A stretch of 64,000 nt of DNA from Bin87 sp965217175 (GTDB lineage: Bacteria > Chloroflexota > Dehalococcoidia > Lucifugimonadales > UBA3495): positions 806,001 to 870,000 of the forward strand of contig OZ244251.1 in assembly GCA_965217175.1 (NCBI GenBank), given 5' to 3'. The position numbers were made by a program, and so were the translations under genes. Position 1 is the first letter of the stretch, and each line of letters starts with the position of its first letter. Of this stretch, positions 1-7,669 are shown one piece after another. A model generated the notes under the pieces. The model was not told the origin of the DNA, searched no databases, and saw only the letters and a program-made list of their open reading frames with translations.

Positions 1-278
1 TCCACCGGCAATCCCGTGGCGGCGTCGGAAACCCTGACGATGTGGATGGCGGCCTGCCGCGATGGGAGCAGGCGGGCCTCACCTTCGACGGTGTACGGTC
101 CGGCGCCGCCGCTGGTGTACTGCGTGGTGGCGCCGATGATGTCCTGGGCTTCCGCCGGGGACAAACCGCCGGGCATCGCCGGGATGACGATAATCTGAAT
201 TACGCAAAACAGGAGCGCCACCCCCGCTGCAACGGCGGCGGGAGCGCTCCTGTAGATGAAACCGATGGCGGTTGTCAT
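1..278 (-). CDS. N-terminus of an exported or membrane-anchored protein (runs off the window)
   Basis: An open frame starts with ATG at 278 and runs without a stop to base 1, giving about 92 residues. The N-terminus has an Arg at residue 10, then a long hydrophobic stretch (about residues 12-33, including AAVAAGVALLFCVIQIIVI) that looks like a signal peptide or anchor. It is followed by a small, Gly/Ala-rich mature start (SPAEAQDIIGATTQYTSGG). The rest of the protein lies outside the window, so the family cannot be named. No ORF on the other strand looks more convincing. Confidence 0.6.
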   Translation of the reverse strand, partial: MTTAIGFIYRSAPAAVAAGVALLFCVIQIIVIPAMPGGLSPAEAQDIIGATTQYTSGGAGPYTVEGEARLLPSRQAAIHIVRVSDAATGLPV

Positions 279-360
279 ACGCGCCCGTCTTTGCGAGGAA
301 CGATAGCCTCACGGCATTTCCGTTCCAGCGACGGGCGAGGTGTCATGTGCAGTCGGTCAG

Positions 361-1020
361 CTAAATCTGAAAGGTCTTGCGCCAGATGCCCGGCGAACCG
401 GCGGCGTGGGTCATGACCTCGCGCATCCTGACGTTGTCGGGATGGATATCGCGCTGCTCCAGCCAGGGAGCGGTGGACGACACTTCCGGATTCGCAAACT
501 CGTAGACGGTGGCGTAGGACGGCTCGCCGCGGACGGCCTTCCAGCGTCGGCCACGGGTGCAGCCGTCCACCTTTTCGTAGTTGGGTACGTACACGGTGGA
601 ATACCAGTTGTTCCACTCGGCGTCGGCCTCGGCGGGAACGTCCATGCGGCCAATCTGCAAAGCCGGCGACATGTCGGCGTTGGTCAGTTCATCGCTGAGA
701 CTGGTGGGATGGATCATCTGGTAGACGTTGTTGATCAGCGTGGTCGCCACCGCGCGCGGGCCGGCTTTCTGGCCCCAGGGAGTGGGTGGGCGGTTCTTGA
801 ATGCGTCGGTGTCCACCACGGCAACGCTATCCAGTTCATACATCGCCAGATGCTTGGGGCCGCTGCTGGTGGCCTCGTAGCGGGCGGCGTTCAGCACGCC
901 CGGCACCGACAGCAGTTCCTGCAGGTGCTCGGTGTTATACCAGTGATTGAACTCTTCTTCGGCTTCGGCGGGAACATCGCACCAGACCATCATCAAGCCG
1001 GTGCCGCGCTTATTGGGCAT
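361..1020 (-). CDS. Tandem EthD-like dimeric alpha+beta barrel protein
   Basis: A 219-residue protein with two ferredoxin-like repeats. Repeat 1 starts around residue 7 (GLMMVWCDVPAEAEEEFNHW) and repeat 2 around residue 121 (LQIGRMDVPAEADAEWNNW). Both contain the DVPAEA-(D/E)xExNxWY pattern followed by a V-x-GC/GVL strand, typical of EthD/ABM-type dimeric alpha+beta barrels. Such domains bind small hydrophobic substrates, often in degradation pathways; the substrate here is unknown. The gene stands alone and its start has a GGAGG-like sequence just upstream (RC of 1024-1034). The family call is secure, the function is not. Confidence 0.7.
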   Translation of the reverse strand: MPNKRGTGLMMVWCDVPAEAEEEFNHWYNTEHLQELLSVPGVLNAARYEATSSGPKHLAMYELDSVAVVDTDAFKNRPPTPWGQKAGPRAVATTLINNVYQMIHPTSLSDELTNADMSPALQIGRMDVPAEADAEWNNWYSTVYVPNYEKVDGCTRGRRWKAVRGEPSYATVYEFANPEVSSTAPWLEQRDIHPDNVRMREVMTHAAGSPGIWRKTFQI

Positions 1021-1262
1021 TACGAGCCTCCTTGGAAACGGGAGCGGGAAAATTGAATTTTAGGTAACGGTGGGCCGAACAACGGCCATCACGTCAGTTT
1101 AGCACACGCCGGCCTCACCCGAAGGCCCCGAAAACGCTCCCGGCGACGCGTGCCATTCGCTTCTGTGGGATGACAATGGGGAATGCCTCGAACGGCGGGG
1201 CGGGCGGGTGCGATATGGGGAGCCGGAGGGCGAACCGGAGAGTGGGACAACGGTTCCGCTGG
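1021..1262. other. Intergenic region
   Basis: This is the gap between the EthD-like gene and the HEPN-like operon, both on the minus strand. It is GC-rich. I see no convincing small ORF, hairpin terminator or member of the repeat families. Confidence 0.4.
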
Positions 1263-1691
1263 CTACCTTTGGACGAGACACAAGCAGCCATCTGCAGCCT
1301 CACCCGGTGAGTAAACTTCCAAGTACTGCAGCAATTGTTGAGCACGGGCAAGTGCCTCCAACATCAATTGCTGTGAAGTCAACGTCCGATTTCGGAAGCG
1401 TAGCCGGGTCAAGTCATAGTCGGCCGACCCTCGGAGGTTCTTCAAGTCGCGCAGGTAATTGCTGATGCCCACAGCCGTTGGATTCGTGGGATCATTGAAC
1501 CTGCGGCCCAACTCCAGGTGACGGTTTGTGAACTTTAGGTGGCTGGCGTTCTGGTTCACTCGGAAGTACCTACAACAAGCCTCATGATGCAGCCCGTAGT
1601 ACAAACGACTTACCACGGTGCGGTGCTCCGCTTCTGATACCGCGGTGGATGCGCTGGCAACCGCGAAGTTATAGAACGCGATGGGTTTCAC
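1263..1691 (-). CDS. HEPN-like small protein, last gene of a three-gene operon
   Basis: A 142-residue, mostly helical protein. It has the HEPN-type signature SRLYYGLHHEACCRYF near residues 28-43, a His/Arg-rich middle (HLKFTNRHLELGRRF) and a late YLRDLKNLRGSADYDL segment, as in HEPN proteins ending a four-helix bundle with R..ADYD. HEPN domains are often RNases in toxin-antitoxin and defence loci, but many are non-catalytic; I do not see a clear R-x4-6-H motif. Its ATG overlaps the stop of the upstream gene by 4 bases (ATGA, 1688-1691), so the two are translationally coupled. Confidence 0.6.
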   Translation of the reverse strand: MKPIAFYNFAVASASTAVSEAEHRTVVSRLYYGLHHEACCRYFRVNQNASHLKFTNRHLELGRRFNDPTNPTAVGISNYLRDLKNLRGSADYDLTRLRFRNRTLTSQQLMLEALARAQQLLQYLEVYSPGEAADGCLCLVQR

Positions 1692-2089
1692 AGTTCCTTA
1701 GGTATTAGACCAAAATAGATATGTTGGCTGTAGTCTGCCCTCTCCTGGGCCGCCCATTCCTGTGCCCATTGGCTGAGCCAGGTAAGTACTTTCTGCTGTA
1801 ACGCCTGGACGAACGCCCAATCCCCGTCCACTACCAGCGTGAGGTCCAGAACAGGCCCGTCATCTTCGTCCGACATCGCCACCGATGCGGATGTCAAAGT
1901 CCCCTCGGAATAGTCGCGCGCGGTCAAGTAAATGTAGTTAATGACCTTTTCTCTAAAATCGGTCAGAAGTGGATATGTCTCCTTTGGGAAATGAAGCGCG
2001 TCGCGGTCCGCCTGGCGGGGGTCAACGAGCGGGTGTGCCCAGCGATCCACGGGAGGGGGACTGGGGCGAAGGGTAGGTTGTGATGCCAT
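1688..2089 (-). CDS. Uncharacterised protein, middle gene of the HEPN operon (possible degenerate nucleotidyltransferase)
   Basis: A 133-residue protein starting at ATG 2089 with GGAG seven bases upstream. The N-terminal 35 residues are proline-rich and probably disordered. The rest predicts alpha/beta, with a strand pair around SASVAMSDEDDGPVLDLTLV, a Trp-rich helix (LTWLSQWAQEWAAQ) and a short C-terminal strand. Position next to a HEPN gene suggests an MNT-type nucleotidyltransferase partner, but the GSxxxG...DxD motif is not clearly present, so this is inference. It lies 17 bases after the upstream gene and overlaps the downstream gene by 4. Confidence 0.5.
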   Translation of the reverse strand: MASQPTLRPSPPPVDRWAHPLVDPRQADRDALHFPKETYPLLTDFREKVINYIYLTARDYSEGTLTSASVAMSDEDDGPVLDLTLVVDGDWAFVQALQQKVLTWLSQWAQEWAAQERADYSQHIYFGLIPKEL

Positions 2090-2106
2090 CCTGGGGCTCC
2101 TTCACT

Positions 2107-2553
2107 TCAGCGGTGGGAGATGAAATCGGTCAACGCGCTCGTGAACTGGATCAGGCGCTCTTCCTCTTGGGCCGTAACCGCTACCCAATAAGGCCCGGCA
2201 TTGGACTCTCCTACCAACCTTGTACTGACAGCCAGCGACGCGCTTTCGGCGCGCTTGTATCCTTCAATGGGAGCCGCACGCAAGTGGACAGCGGCTATCG
2301 ATGACAAGTCTCGGATGGTTACGGACCCGCTTCCATCACTGTCATCGCCTTCAACGTCTATCACTTTGCCGTTTGTGATGATGGCGACGTTACCATATTT
2401 TGGTTCGGCGGTAGCGAAGCAATAGAATGCCTCCACGTCTTTCATGCGTTCCGCTTGGTTGCAAAGTTTCCAGTACCTGCTAAATGTGCTAAGTCCATAT
2501 TGACCCAGCATCTCCGAAACGCTCGCGTGGAGGGACTGAGATTTGGTATTCAC
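2107..2553 (-). CDS. Uncharacterised protein, first gene of the HEPN operon
   Basis: The frame extends to an ATG at 2601, but a GTG at 2553 has GGAG eight bases upstream, so I prefer a 148-residue protein. The N-terminal half is helical and acidic/basic mixed (LHASVSEMLGQYG, FSRYWKLCNQAERMKDVE). The C-terminal half has several predicted strands (GNVAIITNGKVIDVEGDD, SGSVTIRDLSSIAAVHLR) that resemble a small beta-barrel or PH-like domain. No family is recognised. It is co-directional with the two genes behind it and probably forms one transcript with them. Confidence 0.5.
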   Translation of the reverse strand: MNTKSQSLHASVSEMLGQYGLSTFSRYWKLCNQAERMKDVEAFYCFATAEPKYGNVAIITNGKVIDVEGDDSDGSGSVTIRDLSSIAAVHLRAAPIEGYKRAESASLAVSTRLVGESNAGPYWVAVTAQEEERLIQFTSALTDFISHR

Positions 2554-2707
2554 CTTGTTATCTCCGGGTCTCCGGAGAGGGGACTCCACGGGAACCCACA
2601 TGTCTGTATGGCGGGTTGATTAACTATCACCAAGGGCTGACTCCCTGTCAACCCACACTACCCGAAATAGCACGACGATTGCAAAGTCGTTGGGCGGCCT
2701 GTCCTCT

Positions 2708-2768
2708 CCGCTCATGGTGAGCTCGTCGAAGGAGGTTGATCGTGGTTCGACAAGCTCACCATGAGCGG
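2708..2768. repeat. Near-perfect 23-bp inverted repeat (variant of repeat A)
   Basis: The arms 2708-2730 and 2746-2768 are complementary with one mismatch, around a 15-base spacer. Each arm is a variant of repeat A (TTCGACAAGCTCACCATGAG instead of TTCGACAAGCTCAGGATGAA). The head-to-head pairing of two units makes a hairpin in either DNA strand or in RNA. Confidence 0.75.
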
Positions 2769-3150
2769 GTGTCAAGGGCCTTTGCAATTGCCCTGAGCGC
2801 TGACACCCGCCCCTTGCGCCTCCCGATTTCACCCCTCTAATATCAACCTTGTCAGGCAAACCTACCAATTGGAACATCAAATCGGAGCAGGGGCCGGGTT
2901 CTCACGGCCAACCCCGTCAGCATAAAATCACAACACGTCGGGCCTCGGGTGCAGCAGCCTCATTCCACTGCGCTGCCGAGCCTGTACAGCGGCGACAGCC
3001 CAGCGCCTCGTCTCGCAGCAGTCCCCGCGACTGCCGATTAACGGCGAAAAAGTAAGCAAAAATGCGTTGTGTACTCTGGCCGTACGCTGACACGAAACTC
3101 GAACCCCTGCTCCGTAAACTACCGACCCACCGCCTGAAAACCACCGAACC

Positions 3151-3286
3151 ATCGTCATCACCACCTGACCCAAAGGAACCACCATCCCCAACACCCCCCG
3201 TTCGTCCTGAGCCTGTCGATCGTCATCACCACCTGACCCAAAGGAACCGCCATCCCCAATACCCCCCGTTCGTCCTGAGCCTGTCG
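3151..3286. repeat. Two-copy 68-bp tandem duplication
   Basis: The sequence beginning ATCGTCATCACCACCTGACC at 3151 is repeated from 3219 with few changes. Each copy ends in a reverse-oriented repeat A unit (CCCCCGTTCGTCCTGAGCCT). This looks like a recent local duplication bounded by the interspersed repeat. Confidence 0.75.
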
Positions 3287-3435
3287 AAGGATCGTCCGGT
3301 GCCCTTCCTGTCATTGCGAGGGGCGTAGCGACGTGGCAATCTCGACCCGCTTGCAACACCGTCATACCGGCGCCCGCCGGTTTCCAGCCACGGCACCCAG
3401 CCAACGATCCACCCCAATCGGAGGCTCAATCATTC

Positions 3436-3957
3436 ATGGGTACCGTAGCACACCATCGAAACCGCAGTCGTCACTTCCTGTCCCGCTGTGCTTCACAAAC
3501 CGACGCCGGCCAAACGCGCTTAGCCGTCGAATCCCTTCGTCGGGCCGCCAGTCACGCCGCAACTGCCGCTGCCGTCCATTGGCATTTCCGGTATCACTCA
3601 AAACGTCGGCTGAACACTGTCATCTATAACCTGGTCATCGAGGGGAGGATCCCTTACTCCTGCGTGCTTAACTTCCGGGAAATTTATAGCCTCCCCAGTC
3701 TGATCGATAACGCTTCCGACCACCTCGCCACCAGGATCTTGCGCCGCCACTACCGGCGTGTCCTTCGCCTCATCAACACTCTCGACACCGCCATGACGCG
3801 CCAACCCAATCCTCCAACCTTAGAACAGGTCATTGCCGCCGCCTTAGCCGGAAATGATAATGAGCCATCGCAAGCGAAACCCGTCAATCCCGCTGTCCCG
3901 AACATATTCTCCCCTCTTGATCCGGCCCAGATGAATAGGCCCGGCATTGAAGGCTAA
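3436..3957 (+). CDS. Hypothetical protein, doubtful
   Basis: A 173-residue frame that follows the D repeat. The first 60 residues are rich in Arg/Ser/Ala and may be non-coding read-through. The later part looks more protein-like, with a basic helical stretch (HLATRILRRHYRRVLRLINT) and an Asn/Pro-rich tail. No family is recognised. The next real gene starts 115 bases downstream. I keep it because the C-terminal half has plausible amphipathic helices and no overlap with known genes. Confidence 0.3.
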   Translation: MGTVAHHRNRSRHFLSRCASQTDAGQTRLAVESLRRAASHAATAAAVHWHFRYHSKRRLNTVIYNLVIEGRIPYSCVLNFREIYSLPSLIDNASDHLATRILRRHYRRVLRLINTLDTAMTRQPNPPTLEQVIAAALAGNDNEPSQAKPVNPAVPNIFSPLDPAQMNRPGIEG

Positions 3958-4072
3958 CTCCGCGATGCCCCATTGCCAGATGCACCGCAACGTGGCAACC
4001 TAGTGGCCCTCGTGTCTTTGCTTCGCATACGACACGTACGACAGTTGACCGCCACGCCAATTTGCGAACTGT

Positions 4073-5278
4073 ATGACCTACTCCCTCCTTTCCGACCTGC
4101 GCGTGCTGGAAATCGGCTCGATGCTCTCTGCGCCCTACTGCGGAAAGCTGCTGGCCGACGCCGGCGCTTCGGTGGTCAAGCTGGAGCCGCCGTCGGTGGG
4201 CGACGCCGCCCGACGTTACGGGCCGTGGCCCGATGACGTTCCCCATCCCGAACGCAGCGGCCTATTCCTCTATCTGAACTCAAACAAACAGGGCATCACC
4301 GCCAACCTGGAAACTCCCACGGGCCGCAGCATCCTGCGCCGCCTGGCCGCCGAATCCGACGTGGTGGTACACAACGTGCCGCCGTCCGACATGGACCGCG
4401 TCGGCCTGGATTACGATGCCCTGGCCGCCGATAACCCGGCGCTGGTAATGGCGTCGATCAGCCCCTACGGACTGTCCGGCCCGTGGCGGGACTACCGGGC
4501 CTACGACATCAACCTGGCCGCCGCCGGCGGTATCAACGAAGGACTGGGCGAACCCGACCGGGAACCGCTGACTTTCGGCACACTGGAGGTCGGATACTTC
4601 GCCGGCATGGCGGCGGCATCCTCCATCGTGATGGCCGTCCTGGGACGGGAGCGGCACGGCGGGCAGCACATCGACATCGCCGAGGCAGAGACCATGGCCG
4701 GCCTCTACAACGGGCCGGAGGCGCTGATGGCCGTGTACCAGTGGCGCGTCACCCGCCGCACCGGTCACCACGCCCTGGACTTTCCCTACCCCAACTGCAT
4801 CCTGCGCTGCAAGGACGGACATATCTTCGTGGGTTCGCCCGAGGGCCGGCAGTGGCGTCGCCTGCTGGAGATTATGGGTATGCCCAAGTGGTCGCAGGAA
4901 GACCGACTGCGCAACCGCACCACCATGAACAACCTCTATGCCGACGAGGTGGATGGCTACGTGGAGGAATGGCTGGCCGACTACACCAAGGCCGAGCTGC
5001 TGGAAATCGCCCTGGAGCATCGCATCCCGCTGGCGCCCGTCCGCACCTACGAGGAAGTCCGCAACGACCCGTCACTGGCCGACCTGTTCGTCGAGATCGA
5101 CCGCGCCGACACCGGCCCGGTGGCCTATCCGGGACTGCCGTATCGTCTGGCCAACGCCGAAACCGCGCCGCCGACGCCGGCTCCAACGCTGGGTCAGCAC
5201 AACCGGGAGATTCTGTGCGACCGGCTGGGTTTCTCGGCCGATGAACTGGTAAAGCTGTATCAAACGGGAATCATCTGA
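4073..5278 (+). CDS. CaiB/BaiF family III CoA-transferase with an atypical active site
   Basis: A 401-residue protein of the usual family length. It starts with the canonical LRVLEIGSMLSAPYCGKLLA segment, then ASVVKLEPP, VVVHN, DYDALAADNPALVMASIS and a late C-terminal APVRTYEEVRNDP/LGQHNREIL region. Family III enzymes move CoA between a carboxylic acid and an acyl-CoA through an aspartyl-CoA thioester. Aligning to the Asp169 region of YfdW/formyl-CoA transferase (GDSNTGMH), this protein reads EVGYFAGM, so Gly174 sits at the catalytic position. The family is certain; classical transferase activity is doubtful. It opens the acyl-CoA cassette of the window. Confidence 0.85.
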   Translation: MTYSLLSDLRVLEIGSMLSAPYCGKLLADAGASVVKLEPPSVGDAARRYGPWPDDVPHPERSGLFLYLNSNKQGITANLETPTGRSILRRLAAESDVVVHNVPPSDMDRVGLDYDALAADNPALVMASISPYGLSGPWRDYRAYDINLAAAGGINEGLGEPDREPLTFGTLEVGYFAGMAAASSIVMAVLGRERHGGQHIDIAEAETMAGLYNGPEALMAVYQWRVTRRTGHHALDFPYPNCILRCKDGHIFVGSPEGRQWRRLLEIMGMPKWSQEDRLRNRTTMNNLYADEVDGYVEEWLADYTKAELLEIALEHRIPLAPVRTYEEVRNDPSLADLFVEIDRADTGPVAYPGLPYRLANAETAPPTPAPTLGQHNREILCDRLGFSADELVKLYQTGII

Positions 5279-5285
5279 TGATAAG

Positions 5286-5325
5286 CCGCCCTCACCCTGG
5301 CCCTCTCCCGGCGGGAGAGGGGATA
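5286..5325. repeat. Repeat B copy
   Basis: A single B unit directly behind the first CoA-transferase gene: CCCTCACCCTGGCCCTCTCCC followed by GGCGGGAGAGGGG, a GC-rich hairpin without a T-run. Confidence 0.7.
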
Positions 5326-5389
5326 GTTCTCAAGACCGAATGCGATTGCCACTCTCTCAGAGGACAGGGATTGGAGTGAGGGCCGTAAG

Positions 5390-5644
5390 TTGCTAATCCG
5401 GGTTACAGTAATCGCCGTGGTGGTATTTCTGGGCAGCTGTTTAATCGCCCGGCAGATTGCCCTCCGCAAGAACCACCGGCCCGATATCATCATCATCGCC
5501 GGCATGATCGTGGGAGCGGCGGCCTTCGCGGGATTGTGGGCCGTCAGCCTGGTCTACGGAGGCATGTACACCAGGATCGTTGCGGCGGGCGTCCTCGCCG
5601 TGATGCCGGCGGTTGCGGCATTCATCGTCCCCCCCAGAAAGTAA
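5390..5644 (+). CDS. Small three-helix membrane protein
   Basis: An 84-residue frame with a TTG start. Three hydrophobic segments are visible: VTVIAVVVFLGSCLIA (about 5-20), IIIIAGMIVGAAAFAGLWAV (about 33-52) and IVAAGVLAVMPAVAAFIV (about 63-80). Positively charged residues between the first two (RQIALRKNHR) suggest a cytoplasmic loop. No family is recognised. It ends 26 bases before the next CoA-transferase and may be co-transcribed with it. Confidence 0.5.
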   Translation: MLIRVTVIAVVVFLGSCLIARQIALRKNHRPDIIIIAGMIVGAAAFAGLWAVSLVYGGMYTRIVAAGVLAVMPAVAAFIVPPRK

Positions 5645-5670
5645 CCATCGGCAAATGCAGGCTACCTAAC

Positions 5671-6921
5671 ATGAACACCCCAGTGAACACACCGGAAAAC
5701 CCTCCGACAAACGACGGCGCCCTGTCGGGTTACCGGGTGCTGGATTTTGGATGGGTGCTGGCCGGCGCCATTCCCGGCATGGTGCTGGCGGACATGGGCG
5801 CCGAGGTAATCAAGGTGGAAACCCGCCAGCGTCTGGACTACATGCGCCTGGGTCGGCCCATCGTTGGCGACCAACCCGATCCGGAGCAGAACCCCATGTT
5901 CCACAACGTCAACCGGGGCAAGCTTAGCGTTACCCTCAACATCGCCGAACCGGATGCCGTCGAACTGGCCAAACGCCTCGTGGCACGCTGCGACGTGGTC
6001 ATCGAGAATTTTTCGCCCGGCGTGATGGACCGGCTGGGCCTGGGCTACGAAACGCTGCGGGCAATCAAGCCCGACATCGTCATGGCGTCCATATCGTCCA
6101 CCGGGCAGGACGGGCCGCTGCGGGACCTGCGCGCCTACGCTCCGTCCATCGGCGCCCTGTCCGGCCTCGACAGCACCATGGGGTATGAGGGTGGTGGGCC
6201 GCTGGGACTCAAGCACGCTTTTGGCGATATCTGCGGTGCGCTCCATGCCGTATTTGCCATCGTGTCCGCGCTGCACAACCGCAACCGGACCGGCGCCGGC
6301 CAGTACATCGACGTGTCCATGCTGCGGGCAACGGTGGTTACCCAAGGCGTCGGCCTGATGGAACACGCCCTGACCGGACGCTCCCTGCAACCCCGCGGCA
6401 ACTACGACCCGACCATGACGCCCTACGGCCACTACGCCTGCGCCGGAGAAGACCGGTGGGTGTCCATCGCGGTGGGATCGCAACAGGAATGGCGGGGGCT
6501 GGTGGAAGCGATGGGGAGTCCCGACTGGGCCGACGACGACCGGTTCGGCAGTCAGTATCGCCGGCAGCGACACCGGCAGGAACTGGATGAATTGCTGGGG
6601 GCATGGACGGCCCAGCGCGACGCGGATGCCATCACCGGGCTGCTGCAGTCCCACGGCGTGGCCGCCGCGCCGGTGCTGGGCGCCGAGGAACGGCTGTTTC
6701 ATCCGCACTTCATGGAGCGCGGCCTCTATGCCGACATCGACCACCCGGCTCTGGGCGCCGAGCCGATATTCAACCTGATGTGGGGCCTCAGCAAGACGCC
6801 GTCGGCGGTACGCCGCCACGCCCCGCTGATGGGCGAACACAACCGGCAGGTGCTGTGTGATACGCTGGGGCTGGGCGTGGACGAGCTGGCCGAGTTGGAA
6901 GAGCGGCAGGTGGTGTATTAA
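5671..6921 (+). CDS. CaiB/BaiF family III CoA-transferase
   Basis: The frame opens further upstream, but the ATG at 5671 gives a 416-residue protein beginning shortly before the conserved YRVLDFGWVLAGAIPGMVLA segment, and the upstream extension only covers the preceding small gene. Conserved features are GAEVIKVET, VTLNIAEPD, VVIENFSPGVMDRLGLGY, the catalytic Asp186 in FGDICGALHA, and the C-terminal GEHNRQVL. It should transfer CoA to a carboxylate substrate, which cannot be deduced from sequence. It is closest in style to the gene at 11998, both having ENF(S/R)PGVMDRLGLGY. Confidence 0.9.
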   Translation: MNTPVNTPENPPTNDGALSGYRVLDFGWVLAGAIPGMVLADMGAEVIKVETRQRLDYMRLGRPIVGDQPDPEQNPMFHNVNRGKLSVTLNIAEPDAVELAKRLVARCDVVIENFSPGVMDRLGLGYETLRAIKPDIVMASISSTGQDGPLRDLRAYAPSIGALSGLDSTMGYEGGGPLGLKHAFGDICGALHAVFAIVSALHNRNRTGAGQYIDVSMLRATVVTQGVGLMEHALTGRSLQPRGNYDPTMTPYGHYACAGEDRWVSIAVGSQQEWRGLVEAMGSPDWADDDRFGSQYRRQRHRQELDELLGAWTAQRDADAITGLLQSHGVAAAPVLGAEERLFHPHFMERGLYADIDHPALGAEPIFNLMWGLSKTPSAVRRHAPLMGEHNRQVLCDTLGLGVDELAELEERQVVY

Positions 6922-6989
6922 CGGGAATGGTTCCGGGGGAAAAGCGACCTGCAGATGTCTGGACGTTCCCAGGTGACGGGGTATCCGAA

Positions 6990-7265
6990 ATGAAATTTTC
7001 TTACTCCAGGGTTTCAAAAGAGAGCAACCTTTGGATGTTGGGCAATTTGGGCATAGCGCCCCTCATCATCGGGGCGATTATGACTCCATTGATCATCATT
7101 ACTTTGATCCGCCGAGAGGACCTAAGGGATAATGGGGGCATCGGATTAGCATTGGCATTCGGCATCGCGTTTCTATTAATAGGAATCGGAACTATTGTTT
7201 ATGGTTGGTGGTGCGACCGGCGCGAATCTCTCAAATTTGATGAGGATGGACCATCAACCCAGTAG
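6990..7265 (+). CDS. Small membrane protein with two transmembrane helices
   Basis: Starting at ATG 6990 (MKFSYSRVSKESN) this gives 91 residues. Two strongly hydrophobic segments, GNLGIAPLIIGAIMTPLIII and GIGLALAFGIAFLLIGIGTI, are separated by a charged loop (RREDLRDNGG). The C-terminus is hydrophilic (CDRRESLKFDEDGPSTQ). Its base composition is less GC-rich than its neighbours. No family is recognised. Confidence 0.5.
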   Translation: MKFSYSRVSKESNLWMLGNLGIAPLIIGAIMTPLIIITLIRREDLRDNGGIGLALAFGIAFLLIGIGTIVYGWWCDRRESLKFDEDGPSTQ

Positions 7266-7309
7266 CATGGATTTTGTTATAAACGGTTCCCGTCCATCAC
7301 TGGCGGCGA

Positions 7310-7654
7310 TTGTCCCCGATGCCACCTGACCGCCATCAGTTGGCAATTGCAATCCTGGCCATTGCAACGGCGGCGATAGGGTTTGGTTTATTCGGAACGG
7401 ATGTGAAATTGGGCATAGACCTTTCGGATGCAGGCACCACAGCCACGCTGCGCTGGTTTCGGTTTGGATTGGTGGTTGTTGCTTTGGTGTGTTATGCCGG
7501 GGTAATGGTAACTGTCGGGAGAATATTATTCCGCGAAGACAACGCAACCGGTAGGGAATTGGTACTCGGGCCGATGAGATGGATGGTTTTAGAGATGCTG
7601 TCGTTGGCCCTGGTTTTTGTAATTGGTAAATCCCTGGACGATGTTTCTATCTGA
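7310..7654 (+). CDS. Small membrane protein, probably three transmembrane helices
   Basis: A 114-residue frame (TTG at 7310 or ATG at 7319). Hydrophobic stretches are seen near the N-terminus (AIAILAIATAAIGFGLFG), in the middle (FGLVVVALVCYAGVMVTVG) and at the end (MVLEMLSLALVFVIG). Like the preceding small protein it is more AT-rich than the surrounding enzymes. It ends 15 bases before the dehydratase gene. Function unknown. Confidence 0.5.
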   Translation: MSPMPPDRHQLAIAILAIATAAIGFGLFGTDVKLGIDLSDAGTTATLRWFRFGLVVVALVCYAGVMVTVGRILFREDNATGRELVLGPMRWMVLEMLSLALVFVIGKSLDDVSI

Positions 7655-7669
7655 AAACGAGGACGAGCA

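Larger units (their letters stand above)
2602..3435. other. Gene-free region with repeats
   Basis: No convincing coding sequence is seen here. It contains the inverted repeat at 2708-2768, a 68-bp tandem duplication at 3151-3286, reverse-oriented A units (about 3200-3220 and 3268-3290) and one D unit (about 3311-3345). The open frames in this stretch read through repeats and have repeat-derived sequence such as FVLSLSKD, so they are not listed as genes. Confidence 0.6.

Noticed and set aside
5662..7017. 451-residue minus-strand ORF
   Set aside because: It is the antisense shadow of the CoA-transferase at 5671-6921 and has the low-complexity His/Gln/Val-rich look of such shadows.
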